A DNA stretch of 64,000 bases from Deltaproteobacteria bacterium HGW-Deltaproteobacteria-4 (lineage in GTDB: Bacteria > Desulfobacterota > Desulfuromonadia > Desulfuromonadales > UBA2197), in NCBI GenBank assembly GCA_002841765.1, contig PHAV01000016.1, forward strand, positions 66,177 to 130,176. Reading direction: 5' to 3'. Positions 28,545 to 37,449 of the stretch are shown piece by piece. The position numbers and the translations under genes are program-made. Positions within the stretch are counted from its first letter, which is position 1; every line of letters begins with the position of its first letter. Under the pieces are notes generated by a model, which was not told where the DNA came from, did no database searches, and saw nothing but the letters and a program-made list of their open reading frames with translations.

Positions 28545-29603
28545 ATGACCCGACGCGTTGATTTGACCCGCCTGATCCTGACAATCCTCCTCATCGTCGC
28601 CCTTCTCGGCTCGACCCTGTGGATTTTGAGTCCCTTCCTGCTGCCGCTCCTCTGGGCATCAATGATCGTCGTTGCCACCTGGCCGCTGCTCCTACGCGCC
28701 CAGAAGCACTTATGGGGCAAACGCTCCTTGGCGGTGATCGTCATGAGCGGCGCCCTCTTTCTCTTCTTCCTGGCGCCCTTTCTCTCCGCGATGATAACGA
28801 TTATTGGAAATGTCGAGCTCATCACCGGCTGGGCCAGCACCATGGCGAGTCAAGGGATACCGAAACCACCGGCCGGGCTGGAGAAACTGCCGCTGGTCGG
28901 GACCCGCCTGACTGATTCCTGGCACCAGTTTTCGGCCATCGCCCCGGCTGACCTGCCGGCCAAACTCTCCCCTTATGCAGGCAAAGTCCTGAGCTGGTTC
29001 GCCAAAAGTGCCGGAGGGCTCGGGATGATGGTCTTACAGGTCTTCTTTACCCTGATACTGGTGGTGGCTCTCTATTTACGCGGAGAATCCGTCCTGGCAG
29101 GGATAAAGGCCTTTGTGCGCCGACTCGGCGATGAGAAGGGAGTGATCGCTCTTGCACTCGCCGGTCAGGCGATACGCGCCGTCGCTCTCGGGGTCGTCCT
29201 CACCGCCGTGATCCAGGCCCTTTTGGCCGGGATCGGGCTGGCAGTAGCCGGCGTCCCTGTTGCCACTCTTCTGACCGCCCTTGCATTCATGTGCTGCCTG
29301 GCGCAAATTGGACCAGCACTGGTATTGATCCCGGCGGTGACCTGGCTCTACTGGCAGGGGCATACCGGCGTTGGGACGGCCTTGCTGATCTGGACTCTCG
29401 TTGTCAGCAGCCTCGACAATGTTCTGCGGCCATTCTTGATGCGCATGGGGGCGAACCTCCCCCTCCTGCCGATTCTGGTCGGAGTCATCGGCGGACTGAT
29501 CGCCTTCGGAATTCTCGGTATCTTCGTCGGGCCGGTGATCCTTGTGGTGACCCAGACCCTGGTCAAAGCGTGGATCGACGAAGGGGCTACCAGCAAAGGA
29601 TAA
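28545..29603 (+). CDS. AI-2E (PerM/YdiK) family membrane transporter
   Basis: Polytopic inner-membrane protein of 352 residues with 7-8 hydrophobic segments. Two come at the start (LILTILLIVALLGSTLWIL, then SPFLLPLLWASMIVVATWPLL split by a short turn), then a periplasmic-like loop (about 95-160) and a C-terminal helix bundle with LPLLPILVGVIGGLIAFGILG. These are the family's marks. Members include exporters and Na+/H+ antiporters; the substrate here is unknown. AAGGACC precedes the ATG. It stands alone. Confidence 0.85.
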   Translation: MTRRVDLTRLILTILLIVALLGSTLWILSPFLLPLLWASMIVVATWPLLLRAQKHLWGKRSLAVIVMSGALFLFFLAPFLSAMITIIGNVELITGWASTMASQGIPKPPAGLEKLPLVGTRLTDSWHQFSAIAPADLPAKLSPYAGKVLSWFAKSAGGLGMMVLQVFFTLILVVALYLRGESVLAGIKAFVRRLGDEKGVIALALAGQAIRAVALGVVLTAVIQALLAGIGLAVAGVPVATLLTALAFMCCLAQIGPALVLIPAVTWLYWQGHTGVGTALLIWTLVVSSLDNVLRPFLMRMGANLPLLPILVGVIGGLIAFGILGIFVGPVILVVTQTLVKAWIDEGATSKG

Positions 29604-29684
29604 GCTGACAGGGTCACGGGGGAGATCGCTAAGGAAGAAGAGGAGAAAAGGGGACAGATAAATGATTTTAGAAATTGGAGATTT

Positions 29685-30551
29685 ATGAACAAAGACAAAA
29701 TGTTAGGGAAAATTTTGGTCGATGCCGGAATTATCAGCGAAGCACTTCTGGATCAAGCCCTGAAAAGGCAGCAAGAGGGTGAAAACCGCTTGGGACATGT
29801 CCTGAAAGAGATGGGGATTGTCACCGAGAAGGACATCGCCATGGTTCTCGCCCGCCAGTTCGGCTTCAAGACCGTGCATGACCTGGCTAAGCACAGTTTT
29901 TCTGACGAGCTTCTGGCTCTGGTCGACGGCGATACGGCGCTCAAGCGTAATATCTTTCCCTTGAAACAGGAGGGAAAGTCCCTCTACCTGGCGATCGTCG
30001 ATCCCTTCGACATGGAGACCATCGACAACTTGGCCTTTCGCACCGGGTTACGCATCATCCCCTGCGTCACGACACCGGCGGAAATTCAGAGCGTGGTCCA
30101 CAAATACTACCTTATAGGAAAAACTGAAGCTGCCGGAGAACAAAAAGAAAACGACAATTGGTGGAAAATTTTAGTGGTCGACGACCAGGAGTTGGTGCGA
30201 TCCGCCATTATCGCGGCGCTGAAACGCGAAGGCTACCTGGTGAGCGAAGCAACCAACGGTGCCGAGGGGCTCAAACTGGCCTGTCAACAACTCCCTCATC
30301 TGATCATTAGCGATACGGTCATGCCGCGGATGGATGGTTTCGAGATGTTTCGGGCGTTGCAAACGCAGACCACCACACGGAAGGTGCCGGTCATTGCCCT
30401 CTCCTCCCGTGCGACCCCTGAAGAGGAAGCACGGCTACTCGATGCCGGTTATTTCGATTTTATCTCCAAGCCTATCAATCCTGTTCGGCTCACCTCGCGG
30501 GTGCGCCGTGCCCTGCTCATTTGTTATGGCGAGCACCCGCCGCAGTCCTGA
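29685..30551 (+). CDS. MshEN (c-di-GMP-binding-like) domain fused to a response-regulator receiver
   Basis: Cytosolic 288-residue protein. Residues 5-140 match the GspE/MshE N-terminal (MshEN) fold, with the repeated pattern LGKILVDAGIISEALLDQAL then RLGHVLKEMGIVTEKDIAMV; this motif binds cyclic di-GMP in MshE. Residues 163-285 are a receiver domain with ILVVDDQ, phosphoacceptor Asp in IISDTVMPRMDG and lysine in ISKP. No ATPase or output domain follows, so it may act by protein contact. The stop at 30549-30551 abuts a decayed methyltransferase fragment. GGAG precedes the ATG. Confidence 0.82.
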   Translation: MNKDKMLGKILVDAGIISEALLDQALKRQQEGENRLGHVLKEMGIVTEKDIAMVLARQFGFKTVHDLAKHSFSDELLALVDGDTALKRNIFPLKQEGKSLYLAIVDPFDMETIDNLAFRTGLRIIPCVTTPAEIQSVVHKYYLIGKTEAAGEQKENDNWWKILVVDDQELVRSAIIAALKREGYLVSEATNGAEGLKLACQQLPHLIISDTVMPRMDGFEMFRALQTQTTTRKVPVIALSSRATPEEEARLLDAGYFDFISKPINPVRLTSRVRRALLICYGEHPPQS

Positions 30552-30669
30552 CCGCCACGGGACTGTTAACCAAGGCGGGGAGCACTATGCGCCAACAGAC
30601 TTTGCTACGGAATATCTGGCGCACATCTCTCCCCGCTACCTCGGCTACATCATCCCCTTGAACTTGTAG
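30548..30669 (+). pseudogene. remnant of an O-methyltransferase gene
   Basis: Bases 30573-30655 read GEHYAPT-FA-EYLA--SPRYLGYII, almost the same as residues about 69-96 of the intact O-methyltransferase at 33133-34122, and DNA similarity runs from CTGAC at 30548. A one-base deletion near 30577 breaks the frame, and a stop follows at 30667. Only about 40 codons remain. It is a partial duplicate or the trace of a lost paralogue. Confidence 0.8.
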
Positions 30670-31029
30670 CGTCAGCTCTACCCAAGCAGCCATGGGTCAA
30701 AATCCGCAGCAGTTGCCGCCCATAACTGGCGGGACGGGGTGCTGACGGTCTTTGTCCCGCACACTACCGCCGGGGTGACGATCAACGAGAATGCCGATCC
30801 GGATGTAGCGCGCGACATGGAGGGATTCTGTGAATCCTTGGTGCCGAACAGTAACAACTTCCGCCACAGCGAAGGGAACTCCGACGTCCATATCAAGGCG
30901 AGCCTCTTCGGCTCATCGGTGCAGGTTATTGTCCGTAACGGAACGCTATGGCTGGGGACGTGGCAAGGGATCTACTTCTGCGAATTTGACGGCCCGCAGG
31001 ATCGCAAAGTCTATCTGGCTTTCAACTAA
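30670..31029 (+). pseudogene. 5'-truncated YjbQ/UPF0047-family gene
   Basis: The frame codes for the family core [20 protein letters not shown], then [13 protein letters not shown], and the C-terminal [19 protein letters not shown]. YjbQ proteins are about 130-140 residues and have thiamine-phosphate-synthase-like activity. Similar residues continue upstream of the first usable start (GTG 30739) to the stop codon at 30667-30669, with no start codon in between, so roughly the first 30-40 residues are lost. The 96-residue GTG product would lack part of the fold, so I call it a pseudogene, although the conserved residues themselves are intact. Confidence 0.7.
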
Positions 31030-31090
31030 TCCACCTCTTGGCACCACTCAGCCCCGCCGCTCATCTCCTCACCAAACGCAGAGAACATTC

Positions 31091-31120
31091 TTGACACCTG
31101 TCGAGAGTTGTTCCTAATAT
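31091..31120 (+). promoter_or_regulatory. sigma70-type promoter of the barrel protein gene
   Basis: TTGACA (31091-31096), 18-base spacer, TAATAT (31115-31120), about 67 bases before the ATG at 31188. Confidence 0.55.
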
Positions 31121-31187
31121 CGTCAATCCTGTTCAGCCCTTACAACCATCGAATCTGCATCCTTCCCCAACCACAGGCATCCATTTC

Positions 31188-32627
31188 ATGCGAAAACATT
31201 TTCTGATTTTATCTATGGCGCTCTTCCTGACCCCTTTGAGCGCCTTTGCCCAAGGGCTTGAACTGAACCTGGGAATGGAGATGCTCGCCAAAAAACAGTC
31301 TGATATTGAGGGAATGCACCAGCTTTCATTAATTTATCGCACGGAGAGCGGCTATTACTTCGGGCAAAGCCTTTACTCGTCAGCTATTGGTTCGGGCGGA
31401 GGATTTTTCGCAGGAGGAGTAGAGGCAGGGCTCTCGGGGAAACTTGGCCCTGACATCGTCTGGGATCTCGGGCAATTCGTCGGTGGCGGCGGCGGGGCAT
31501 CGCAGGTGGCAGGTGACGGTTTGATGCTTAGAACTCACGCCGCCCTTCTCGTCCCCGTCGGCAAGATCAATCTGGGTCTGGGCGCATCGTGGATCAAAAT
31601 CAGTGGCAGCGACATCTCGACCCCTGCCTACGGGCTTTACCTCTTTCAACCTTTAGACCTCAGGATCACGGCTGGCCGCCCGGATGCGGCGCTGCCGGCT
31701 GAATCCGGCACAGAAATAAAGTCCTTCAAACCCATCTACTCGATTTACCTGCCGCAAAACCGCACCAAGCGCTCAGGGGGAACGCTGGACCGCATACATC
31801 TGATCGGCGGTGAATTTGCGTTCGCTTCCTCTGCCCGATCCGAGACCTTTATTCAGGCCAACGGTGCGGTGGCCGGCGATGCGGAAGGTTACGCGGATTG
31901 GTTTATCGGAAAGCGCTATTTTTACCGTCAAGGCCGCCTGCACCCCTATGCGGAAATTGGCATTGGAACGGCAGGCGGCGGCGACGTGGACACCGACGGA
32001 GGTCTGATGTCCATGGCTGGTCTGGGCGCGCGTTATAATTTTGCGACCGGCATCGCCCTGGAAGCCGCACTCGGCGCGCGGAGTTCCCTTGAGGGGGGAT
32101 TTCTGGCCCTCACCCCCCATATCAAGGCTTCACTTCCCTTATCTCAACTGCCTTCGGGGCGGAATAAGCGAAGCGTCCACTGGCAGTTGAGTACGGGCCT
32201 GGCGCTGCAAAAGCCGAATCCTGGGTACTGGAAGGGTCATAAACATTCCAGCCCATCTCCCATCATGTTCGAAACAGCCATAGACTTTTTTATCAGGGAG
32301 CACCTGTACCTGACGGGTCAGGGTTACACCGCGATCCTGGGTGATGTCGGAGGTTATCAGGTTGGCTTATTGGGAATCGGCTACCAAATTGATTTTACGA
32401 AGAATTTTTCCCTTTCCATTGAGCCGTTGATCGGGGCGGGAGGTGGTGCAGGCGTTGACACTCAAGGTGGACTTCTCCTTGCGTATCGCGTTGACACCGA
32501 CTTCTGGCTCAACAACAGCGCGGCGATATCTTTTGGCTTTGGGCAGATCACGACAGTAAAAGGAGGCGGGATGAGCCCTGACACCTACCATGTTGGCGTA
32601 AAGCTTCCGTTTTCTTCATGGCACTGA
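31188..32627 (+). CDS. exported beta-barrel-like protein with three internal repeats (unknown function)
   Basis: 479 residues with a clear signal peptide (1-22, ending AFA-QG). The mature part is Gly- and aromatic-rich with alternating hydrophobicity, as in outer-membrane barrels. Three related units of about 60 residues recur: VGGGGGASQVAGDGLM near residue 97, GTAGGGDVDTDGGLM near 262 and GAGGGAGVDTQGGLL near 421, each followed by an amphipathic strand ladder. It ends in a hydrophobic strand (VGVKLPFSSWH). I do not recognise the family. The next gene overlaps its end by 10 bases. Confidence 0.75.
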   Translation: MRKHFLILSMALFLTPLSAFAQGLELNLGMEMLAKKQSDIEGMHQLSLIYRTESGYYFGQSLYSSAIGSGGGFFAGGVEAGLSGKLGPDIVWDLGQFVGGGGGASQVAGDGLMLRTHAALLVPVGKINLGLGASWIKISGSDISTPAYGLYLFQPLDLRITAGRPDAALPAESGTEIKSFKPIYSIYLPQNRTKRSGGTLDRIHLIGGEFAFASSARSETFIQANGAVAGDAEGYADWFIGKRYFYRQGRLHPYAEIGIGTAGGGDVDTDGGLMSMAGLGARYNFATGIALEAALGARSSLEGGFLALTPHIKASLPLSQLPSGRNKRSVHWQLSTGLALQKPNPGYWKGHKHSSPSPIMFETAIDFFIREHLYLTGQGYTAILGDVGGYQVGLLGIGYQIDFTKNFSLSIEPLIGAGGGAGVDTQGGLLLAYRVDTDFWLNNSAAISFGFGQITTVKGGGMSPDTYHVGVKLPFSSWH

Positions 32628-33043
32628 TTAAACCGCGGCGGAGGACTACTCCCCCAACTCCATCCCGGCTGCTGCGCGCCCTGTTCCTTGGAATCGGGGT
32701 CCTGTCAACGACTCTCGGCGTCCTCGGCATCTTCCTCCCCCTCCTCCCGACCGTACCGTTGCTGCTGCTGGCGGCGGCCTGTTTTGCGCGCAGTTCGCCG
32801 CGCTGCTACACTTGGCTCCTTGATCATCCCCGCCTTGGCCCGATGGTGAGCGATTACCTCGACGGCAACGGAATTCCCCTGCGGGCCAAGGTCTGGGCTA
32901 TCCTCCTGCTGTGGATGTCGATTTCTCTCTCGGCTCTGTTCCTTGTCCCCATTCTACTGGTTCAGATGGCGCTTTTTTCCGTCGCCGCCGGCGTCACCCT
33001 CTATCTGCTGCGCCTGCCGACCCGCAATGAAGACGAGAATTGA
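32618..33043 (+). CDS. DUF454 (YbaN-like) inner-membrane protein
   Basis: 141 residues with two membrane segments (about 22-54 and 89-125). The conserved DUF454 region GIFLPLLPTVPLLLLAAACFARSS is split over residues 38-61, followed by YTWLLDHPRLGP. Function is unknown in all members. It overlaps the end of the barrel gene, so the two are coupled, and ends 89 bases before the O-methyltransferase. Confidence 0.85.
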   Translation: MALIKPRRRTTPPTPSRLLRALFLGIGVLSTTLGVLGIFLPLLPTVPLLLLAAACFARSSPRCYTWLLDHPRLGPMVSDYLDGNGIPLRAKVWAILLLWMSISLSALFLVPILLVQMALFSVAAGVTLYLLRLPTRNEDEN

Positions 33044-33132
33044 CCCGCCTGATCCTCTCGTTTATTCTCATTATCAAGCCATAACGCCGCTGATCCCCCA
33101 TAGCGAAATCAAAGCAACGCAAGGAGTCTCCC

Positions 33133-34122
33133 ATGGACCAATCTAACTGGAACCCTGCCGAACTGCTAAAACTCTCGGGCGGTTACTGGAGCGCCTGCGC
33201 CCTGCACGCCGGGGTGAAACTCGACCTTTTCAGCCAGACCGGGACGGCCGCGGACCTCGCCCAAGCCACCGCCTGCGATGTGCGCGGGCTGGAAATGCTG
33301 CTCAATGCCCTGACGGCGTTGGGGCTGCTGAACAAAGATGGAGAGCATTATGCGCCGACCGCCTTTGCCGCCGAATACCTGGCCCGCCACTCTCCCCGCT
33401 ACCTCGGCTACATCATCATGCACCACCATCACCTCATGGCCGGCTGGTCGCGCCTCGACGAAGCGGTGCAGAGTGGCGCCCCGCTACGGGGACCGATCTC
33501 CCACGCCGGCAGCGCCGCCGAACAGGAAAACTTCGAGATGGGGATGTTCAATCTCGCCATGCAGATCGCCCCGAGTATTGTCGCCAAAGTCGATCTGCAC
33601 GACCGGCAGCGCCTCCTCGATCTCGGCGGCGGCCCCGGCACTTATGCCATCCAGTTCTGCCAAGCCAATCCGCAACTGATCGCCACCGTTTACGATCTCG
33701 CTACCACCCGCCCCTTTGCAGCAAAGACGATCACGAACTTCGGCCTCGACGACCGCATCACCTTTGTTGCCGGCGACTTCATCAGCGACGACGTCCCGGG
33801 TGGCTTCGATGTCGCCTGGCTCTCCCACATCCTGCACGGTCAGGGACTGGAAGGGTGTGCTGTCATCCTGCAGCGGGCGGTTGCGGCCCTCGAACCGGGG
33901 GGACTGCTGCTGGTGCAGGAGTTTATCCTTGACGACAGCATGGGCGGACCGCTCTTCCCGGCCCTCTTCTCCCTCAACATGCTGCTCAACACCCCGCAGG
34001 GACAGGCCTATTCGCAGGGACAACTGGAAGCGATGCTGCGTGCGGCAGGCGTCGGTTCGATCCGTCGGCTGGAGCTCGATCTCCCCAACGGCGCCAGAGT
34101 ACTCGCCGGGATTGTCGCTTAG
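33133..34122 (+). CDS. SAM-dependent O-methyltransferase (hydroxyneurosporene/ASMT-like)
   Basis: Class I methyltransferase of 329 residues. The N-terminal 100 residues are a winged-helix dimerisation domain (LFSQTGTAADLAQATAC), followed by the Rossmann domain with SAM loop LLDLGGGPGTYA near residue 160 and the catalytic-His segment WLSHILHGQG near 233, as in plant-type O-methyltransferases. AAGGAG precedes the ATG. The substrate is unknown; no carotenoid or quinone genes lie nearby. A decayed copy of part of it lies 2.6 kb upstream. Confidence 0.87.
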   Translation: MDQSNWNPAELLKLSGGYWSACALHAGVKLDLFSQTGTAADLAQATACDVRGLEMLLNALTALGLLNKDGEHYAPTAFAAEYLARHSPRYLGYIIMHHHHLMAGWSRLDEAVQSGAPLRGPISHAGSAAEQENFEMGMFNLAMQIAPSIVAKVDLHDRQRLLDLGGGPGTYAIQFCQANPQLIATVYDLATTRPFAAKTITNFGLDDRITFVAGDFISDDVPGGFDVAWLSHILHGQGLEGCAVILQRAVAALEPGGLLLVQEFILDDSMGGPLFPALFSLNMLLNTPQGQAYSQGQLEAMLRAAGVGSIRRLELDLPNGARVLAGIVA

Positions 34123-34236
34123 CGGCCAGTTTTAAAAAATAATAAAGGACTTGTTAGCTTTTCCAAAATCTTCTGCTATCATTTTCCAGGTATAAAATTT
34201 GGTTTTTTGAAGCAACCCAACAACAGGAGGAAGATT

Positions 34237-34833
34237 ATGAAAAAAATTTGGATTGTGGGATTGGCGATGGCGTTAATGTTAGGCGGCGGGGTTTCATCAG
34301 CCTTGGCCGCGCCCTACGTCTCAGGGGCTTTCGGACTGGTTTCTGCGAGTGATTCCGACGTCAGTGAGCCCGGATTTTCTGCCGAACTGTCATTTGATCC
34401 GGGATTCGGCTTTATCGCTGCCATCGGCAATGGCTTTGACGGACTGCGCGGCGAAATTGAAATGGCCTATCGCACCAACGATATAGATGAAGTTTCTTTT
34501 CAGGGGCTTAACGCCTCCGTCAATGGGGACATAACCTCCCTCGCTGTTATGGGTAACCTATTGGTTGATCTTGCTGTCAGTGAGACTGTCCGGCCTTTTC
34601 TCGGCGCCGGGATCGGACTGGCCAATGTCGAAGTCAACAGTAATGATCTCGGCGACGAAGACGACACCGTCTTTGCCTACCAGGCGATCGCCGGTCTCGG
34701 TTTCCCCTTGACCCATGTCACCACCCTCGATCTGCAGTACCGCTACTTCGCCACCGCCGACGCGGATTTTGATGGTACCGATGTTGAGTACCAAACCCAC
34801 AATTTCTTCGCCGGTCTGCGCTTCGATTTCTAA
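34237..34833 (+). CDS. outer-membrane beta-barrel protein (OmpA-like/opacity type)
   Basis: 198 residues with signal peptide (1-23, ending ALA-APY). The mature part looks like an eight-stranded barrel: YVSGAFGLVSASDSD, an acidic loop, GIGLANVEVNSNDLGDED and a terminal strand ending HNFFAGLRFDF with the C-terminal Phe typical of BAM substrates. GGAGGAAG lies before ATG 34237; an upstream in-frame start was rejected. Monocistronic, with a terminator after it. Role unknown. Confidence 0.82.
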   Translation: MKKIWIVGLAMALMLGGGVSSALAAPYVSGAFGLVSASDSDVSEPGFSAELSFDPGFGFIAAIGNGFDGLRGEIEMAYRTNDIDEVSFQGLNASVNGDITSLAVMGNLLVDLAVSETVRPFLGAGIGLANVEVNSNDLGDEDDTVFAYQAIAGLGFPLTHVTTLDLQYRYFATADADFDGTDVEYQTHNFFAGLRFDF

Positions 34834-34860
34834 CTGGAGCCGGAACCTTCTTCGTACCCA

Positions 34861-34888
34861 CAGCCCGCCTCGCGCGGGCTGACTTTTT
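34861..34888 (+). terminator. intrinsic terminator after the barrel gene
   Basis: Stem AGCCCGC/GCGGGCT (34862-34868 with 34874-34880), then GACTTTTT. Confidence 0.8.
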
Positions 34889-34919
34889 CCTTCCCCTCTG
34901 ATCCCCGCCTCCTGGTTGC

Positions 34920-35885
34920 TCAACGCCCCGCGGACTCTTCCCTGATCACCTGCCAGGCAATTTCCGGGATCACTTCGTCAAGGACACGACCGGAAGTGAT
35001 AGCCACCCGGTGCGCGTCCTCCAGACTGGTCAGATTCTTCTCTGCCAAAACTGCCTGCAGGGCTCCTAACTCGCGTCCGACCAACTCGGTGGCGCGGGTG
35101 ACGATCTTCTCTTTATTTGCCAGCAAGCGTTCATAGTAACCCTGAAGAATTCTTGCCCGCAACGCCGTCGCAACCCCTTCCAGTACCAACTCGCGCCAGA
35201 GCGGCGTGCCCGGTTCCGGATAATCGGCCTGCCAGGCCCGTTCGATGCCGCGGATCAGCTGCGCGCTGCGTGCTAACTCGTAATTGACGAAATCATTTTT
35301 CATTTCCCGGTACTTGAGCTGCCGGCGCCGCTCGAAGCCGGCTTCTTCCTCAATCGGGTCGCGTTGGGTTGTCTCAGGCCAGGCTTCATTTTGCGCCGCC
35401 AACTGTCTTTCCATTTCATCCCAGGCCCCCCCTCCCGCTTCATGATGGAAGCGGCGGAGAATGCTGCTGCGACAACAAAGCATCACCTCCGGAACAGAGC
35501 GCTCTTTAGCAACTTTCTCTACACACTCCTGAAGAAACGTTGCCAGCGCGTCAAGAGTCGGAGGATCGATCCCGGTCGCAAGCTTACGATGCATGGCAAG
35601 AATGTCGTTGAGAATCCGGGCATGAGCCTCGCCCATGCGCCGCACACGCTCCTCGGCATGCGCCGCTGGCGACGATACCGTTCCACTCGCCGCCGCCTGC
35701 TTCTGTTGGCGTAAATCCTCAATTTTTCCGTTCAGCTGCTGCAGGGCCGCATTAAAAGAATTTTCCATTTCCGCCAAAGAGGAAGATTTTTCCGCCACCT
35801 CAACATCTGGCTGCGGAGACCTACCAAAGAGCTGTGAAATCGCGTCGAAAATGCTATGACCATTTCCTGTTGAACTATTTTTCAT
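34920..35885 (-). CDS. unknown coiled-coil-rich protein (321 aa)
   Basis: Soluble protein with no signal peptide or membrane segment. Predicted mostly helical and charged; heptad-like stretches lie at about residues 35-65 (EMENSFNAALQQLNGKIEDL) and 245-300. Middle part is rich in Arg/Glu. I recognise no domain. GAGGT precedes the ATG, and it lies 54 bases after the HD-GYP gene on the same strand, so a shared transcript and a role linked to that protein are possible. The gap at 35886-35939 shows no terminator. Confidence 0.65.
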   Translation of the reverse strand: MKNSSTGNGHSIFDAISQLFGRSPQPDVEVAEKSSSLAEMENSFNAALQQLNGKIEDLRQQKQAAASGTVSSPAAHAEERVRRMGEAHARILNDILAMHRKLATGIDPPTLDALATFLQECVEKVAKERSVPEVMLCCRSSILRRFHHEAGGGAWDEMERQLAAQNEAWPETTQRDPIEEEAGFERRRQLKYREMKNDFVNYELARSAQLIRGIERAWQADYPEPGTPLWRELVLEGVATALRARILQGYYERLLANKEKIVTRATELVGRELGALQAVLAEKNLTSLEDAHRVAITSGRVLDEVIPEIAWQVIREESAGR

Positions 35886-35939
35886 AAAGACCTCGCATTG
35901 TTCATCGCTAAAATATCGCTGTTGTAGCTGTTAAATCGT

Positions 35940-37163
35940 TTAATGACCGACCGCCGCCGATTGACAGCCGTCAAGGTGACTGGCAACAAAGTCGACCAGC
36001 TGTGGGTCGATTTCCAAATCTCTCTCCATCTGTCGCAGCAACTGCAAAATTTCAGGAGGCGGCAAAGGCTGCCGGTAAGGGCGATTCTGGGCAAGGGCTT
36101 GATAGATATCGGCGACCTTTATGATGCGGGATTCTAACGGAAGTTCTCCGGCAAGAGCATGAAACGGGTAGCCGCCACCATCGAGCGATTCGTGATGCTG
36201 GGAGGCCCAGCGTGCCACTTCTTCCAGACCGATGACTCGCTTGAGAATCTGGTAAGTCGCAAAGCTGTGCTTCTTCATAATTGCCCGTTCATAAGGGGTC
36301 AGCTTGAGGGGACTTTCCAGAACTTCGTCGGGGATCTGCAGCTTGCCGATGTCGTGCAGCAAGGCAGCGACTTCGAGGCGATCAAGATGTTCACCCCGAA
36401 GACCAAACTCTTCCCCCATAAAACGCGCAACGCGGGCCACTCCATGCGAATGCTCACTGGTGAAGTGGGACTTAGCGTCGACGACGGCGGCGACAATCGA
36501 TCCTAATTGCTTGAGATTATCGAGGCCGATCTGCGCTTTATCGGCGCTGCGGTTTATATCGTTGACGTACTGCGGGATAAAATCGTTGTCAAGAATCAGC
36601 CAGAAGGCTTCGGCCTGGGCGGCGGCAAGAAAGGCGTCGACCAGTTCCGGAGCGAAGAAGGTGCCGCGATAACGATTAATCCGCGCACAGATCTCCTGCA
36701 CATGGAGAAGCAGAGAGTTATCGGTATAATAAGGATGAGCACTGACATCGATCCGGTCGGCAAGGTAGATGAGATTGGTGAAGCGAGCAATGTCAGGATC
36801 GATGTTATCACGCTGAAGATCCTGCCAGTGAGTGTGATGATAACGCACAATCGGCGCAAGATGGGCCAGTGGCGAAAAATCCTTGAGCAGCTCATAGCCG
36901 CGTTCACCATGGAGACTTGCTCCGGCCCAATCCAACTCATTCACCAAACGACAGTGCAGACGGGTCGAGGAGACACCGATGTCGTGAAGCAGGGCAGCAT
37001 CAAAGAGCATCTGCTGCTCCGACTCACTCCAACCGAGATTTTTAGCGCATTCGACGGCAAGGATGGCAACACGTCGACCGTGCAGAACATCGTCCACCCC
37101 GACCAAGTCGATTGCCCGGGCGATGAGGAGCACTACCTGCCGCAAATCGATCTGCAGAGCCAT
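35940..37163 (-). CDS. tandem HD / HD-GYP phosphodiesterase-like protein
   Basis: 407 residues, cytosolic. A first HD domain (about 20-180) has ALLHDIGVS and VRYHHTHW but no GYP. The second (about 225-395) is a full HD-GYP domain with ALLHDIGKLQIP and HHESLDGGGYP, where the usual Arg before Asp is Leu-Ser. HD-GYP enzymes split cyclic di-GMP; the first HD may be regulatory. There is no sensory or receiver domain. ATG 37163 has GGAAAG upstream; a TTG five codons earlier is possible. It precedes the unknown coiled-coil gene. Confidence 0.85.
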   Translation of the reverse strand: MALQIDLRQVVLLIARAIDLVGVDDVLHGRRVAILAVECAKNLGWSESEQQMLFDAALLHDIGVSSTRLHCRLVNELDWAGASLHGERGYELLKDFSPLAHLAPIVRYHHTHWQDLQRDNIDPDIARFTNLIYLADRIDVSAHPYYTDNSLLLHVQEICARINRYRGTFFAPELVDAFLAAAQAEAFWLILDNDFIPQYVNDINRSADKAQIGLDNLKQLGSIVAAVVDAKSHFTSEHSHGVARVARFMGEEFGLRGEHLDRLEVAALLHDIGKLQIPDEVLESPLKLTPYERAIMKKHSFATYQILKRVIGLEEVARWASQHHESLDGGGYPFHALAGELPLESRIIKVADIYQALAQNRPYRQPLPPPEILQLLRQMERDLEIDPQLVDFVASHLDGCQSAAVGH

Positions 37164-37315
37164 ACTTTTTCTTTCCAATGCCGAAGTGACAATCTGCGGT
37201 GATTCCGCGACTTAACGTAGCAATGTTAAATATACCTGAACACCGCACATCTGCAACTGCCGACGAGTAAAATCCCCCTTCCTTTCCTGTGATCAAAAAA
37301 GCTGACCCCCCCGAC

Positions 37316-37343
37316 TTGACTCCGGCACTTTCCCTGCTATTTA
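37316..37343 (+). promoter_or_regulatory. candidate promoter of the Met-rich protein gene
   Basis: TTGACT (37316-37321), 16-base spacer, TATTTA (37338-37343), about 105 bases before the ATG at 37450 in the divergent gap. Nothing else is recognised in 37164-37449. Confidence 0.4.
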
Positions 37344-37449
37344 TCATTAAAGAGATCTATTTTACGGGCAGGCGCTGAGAACGCATGCATCAGCACAAGA
37401 ACCGGGCAGGACAATCCTTTTTCCCGCCCCCTATTCAAGGAGACAAATC

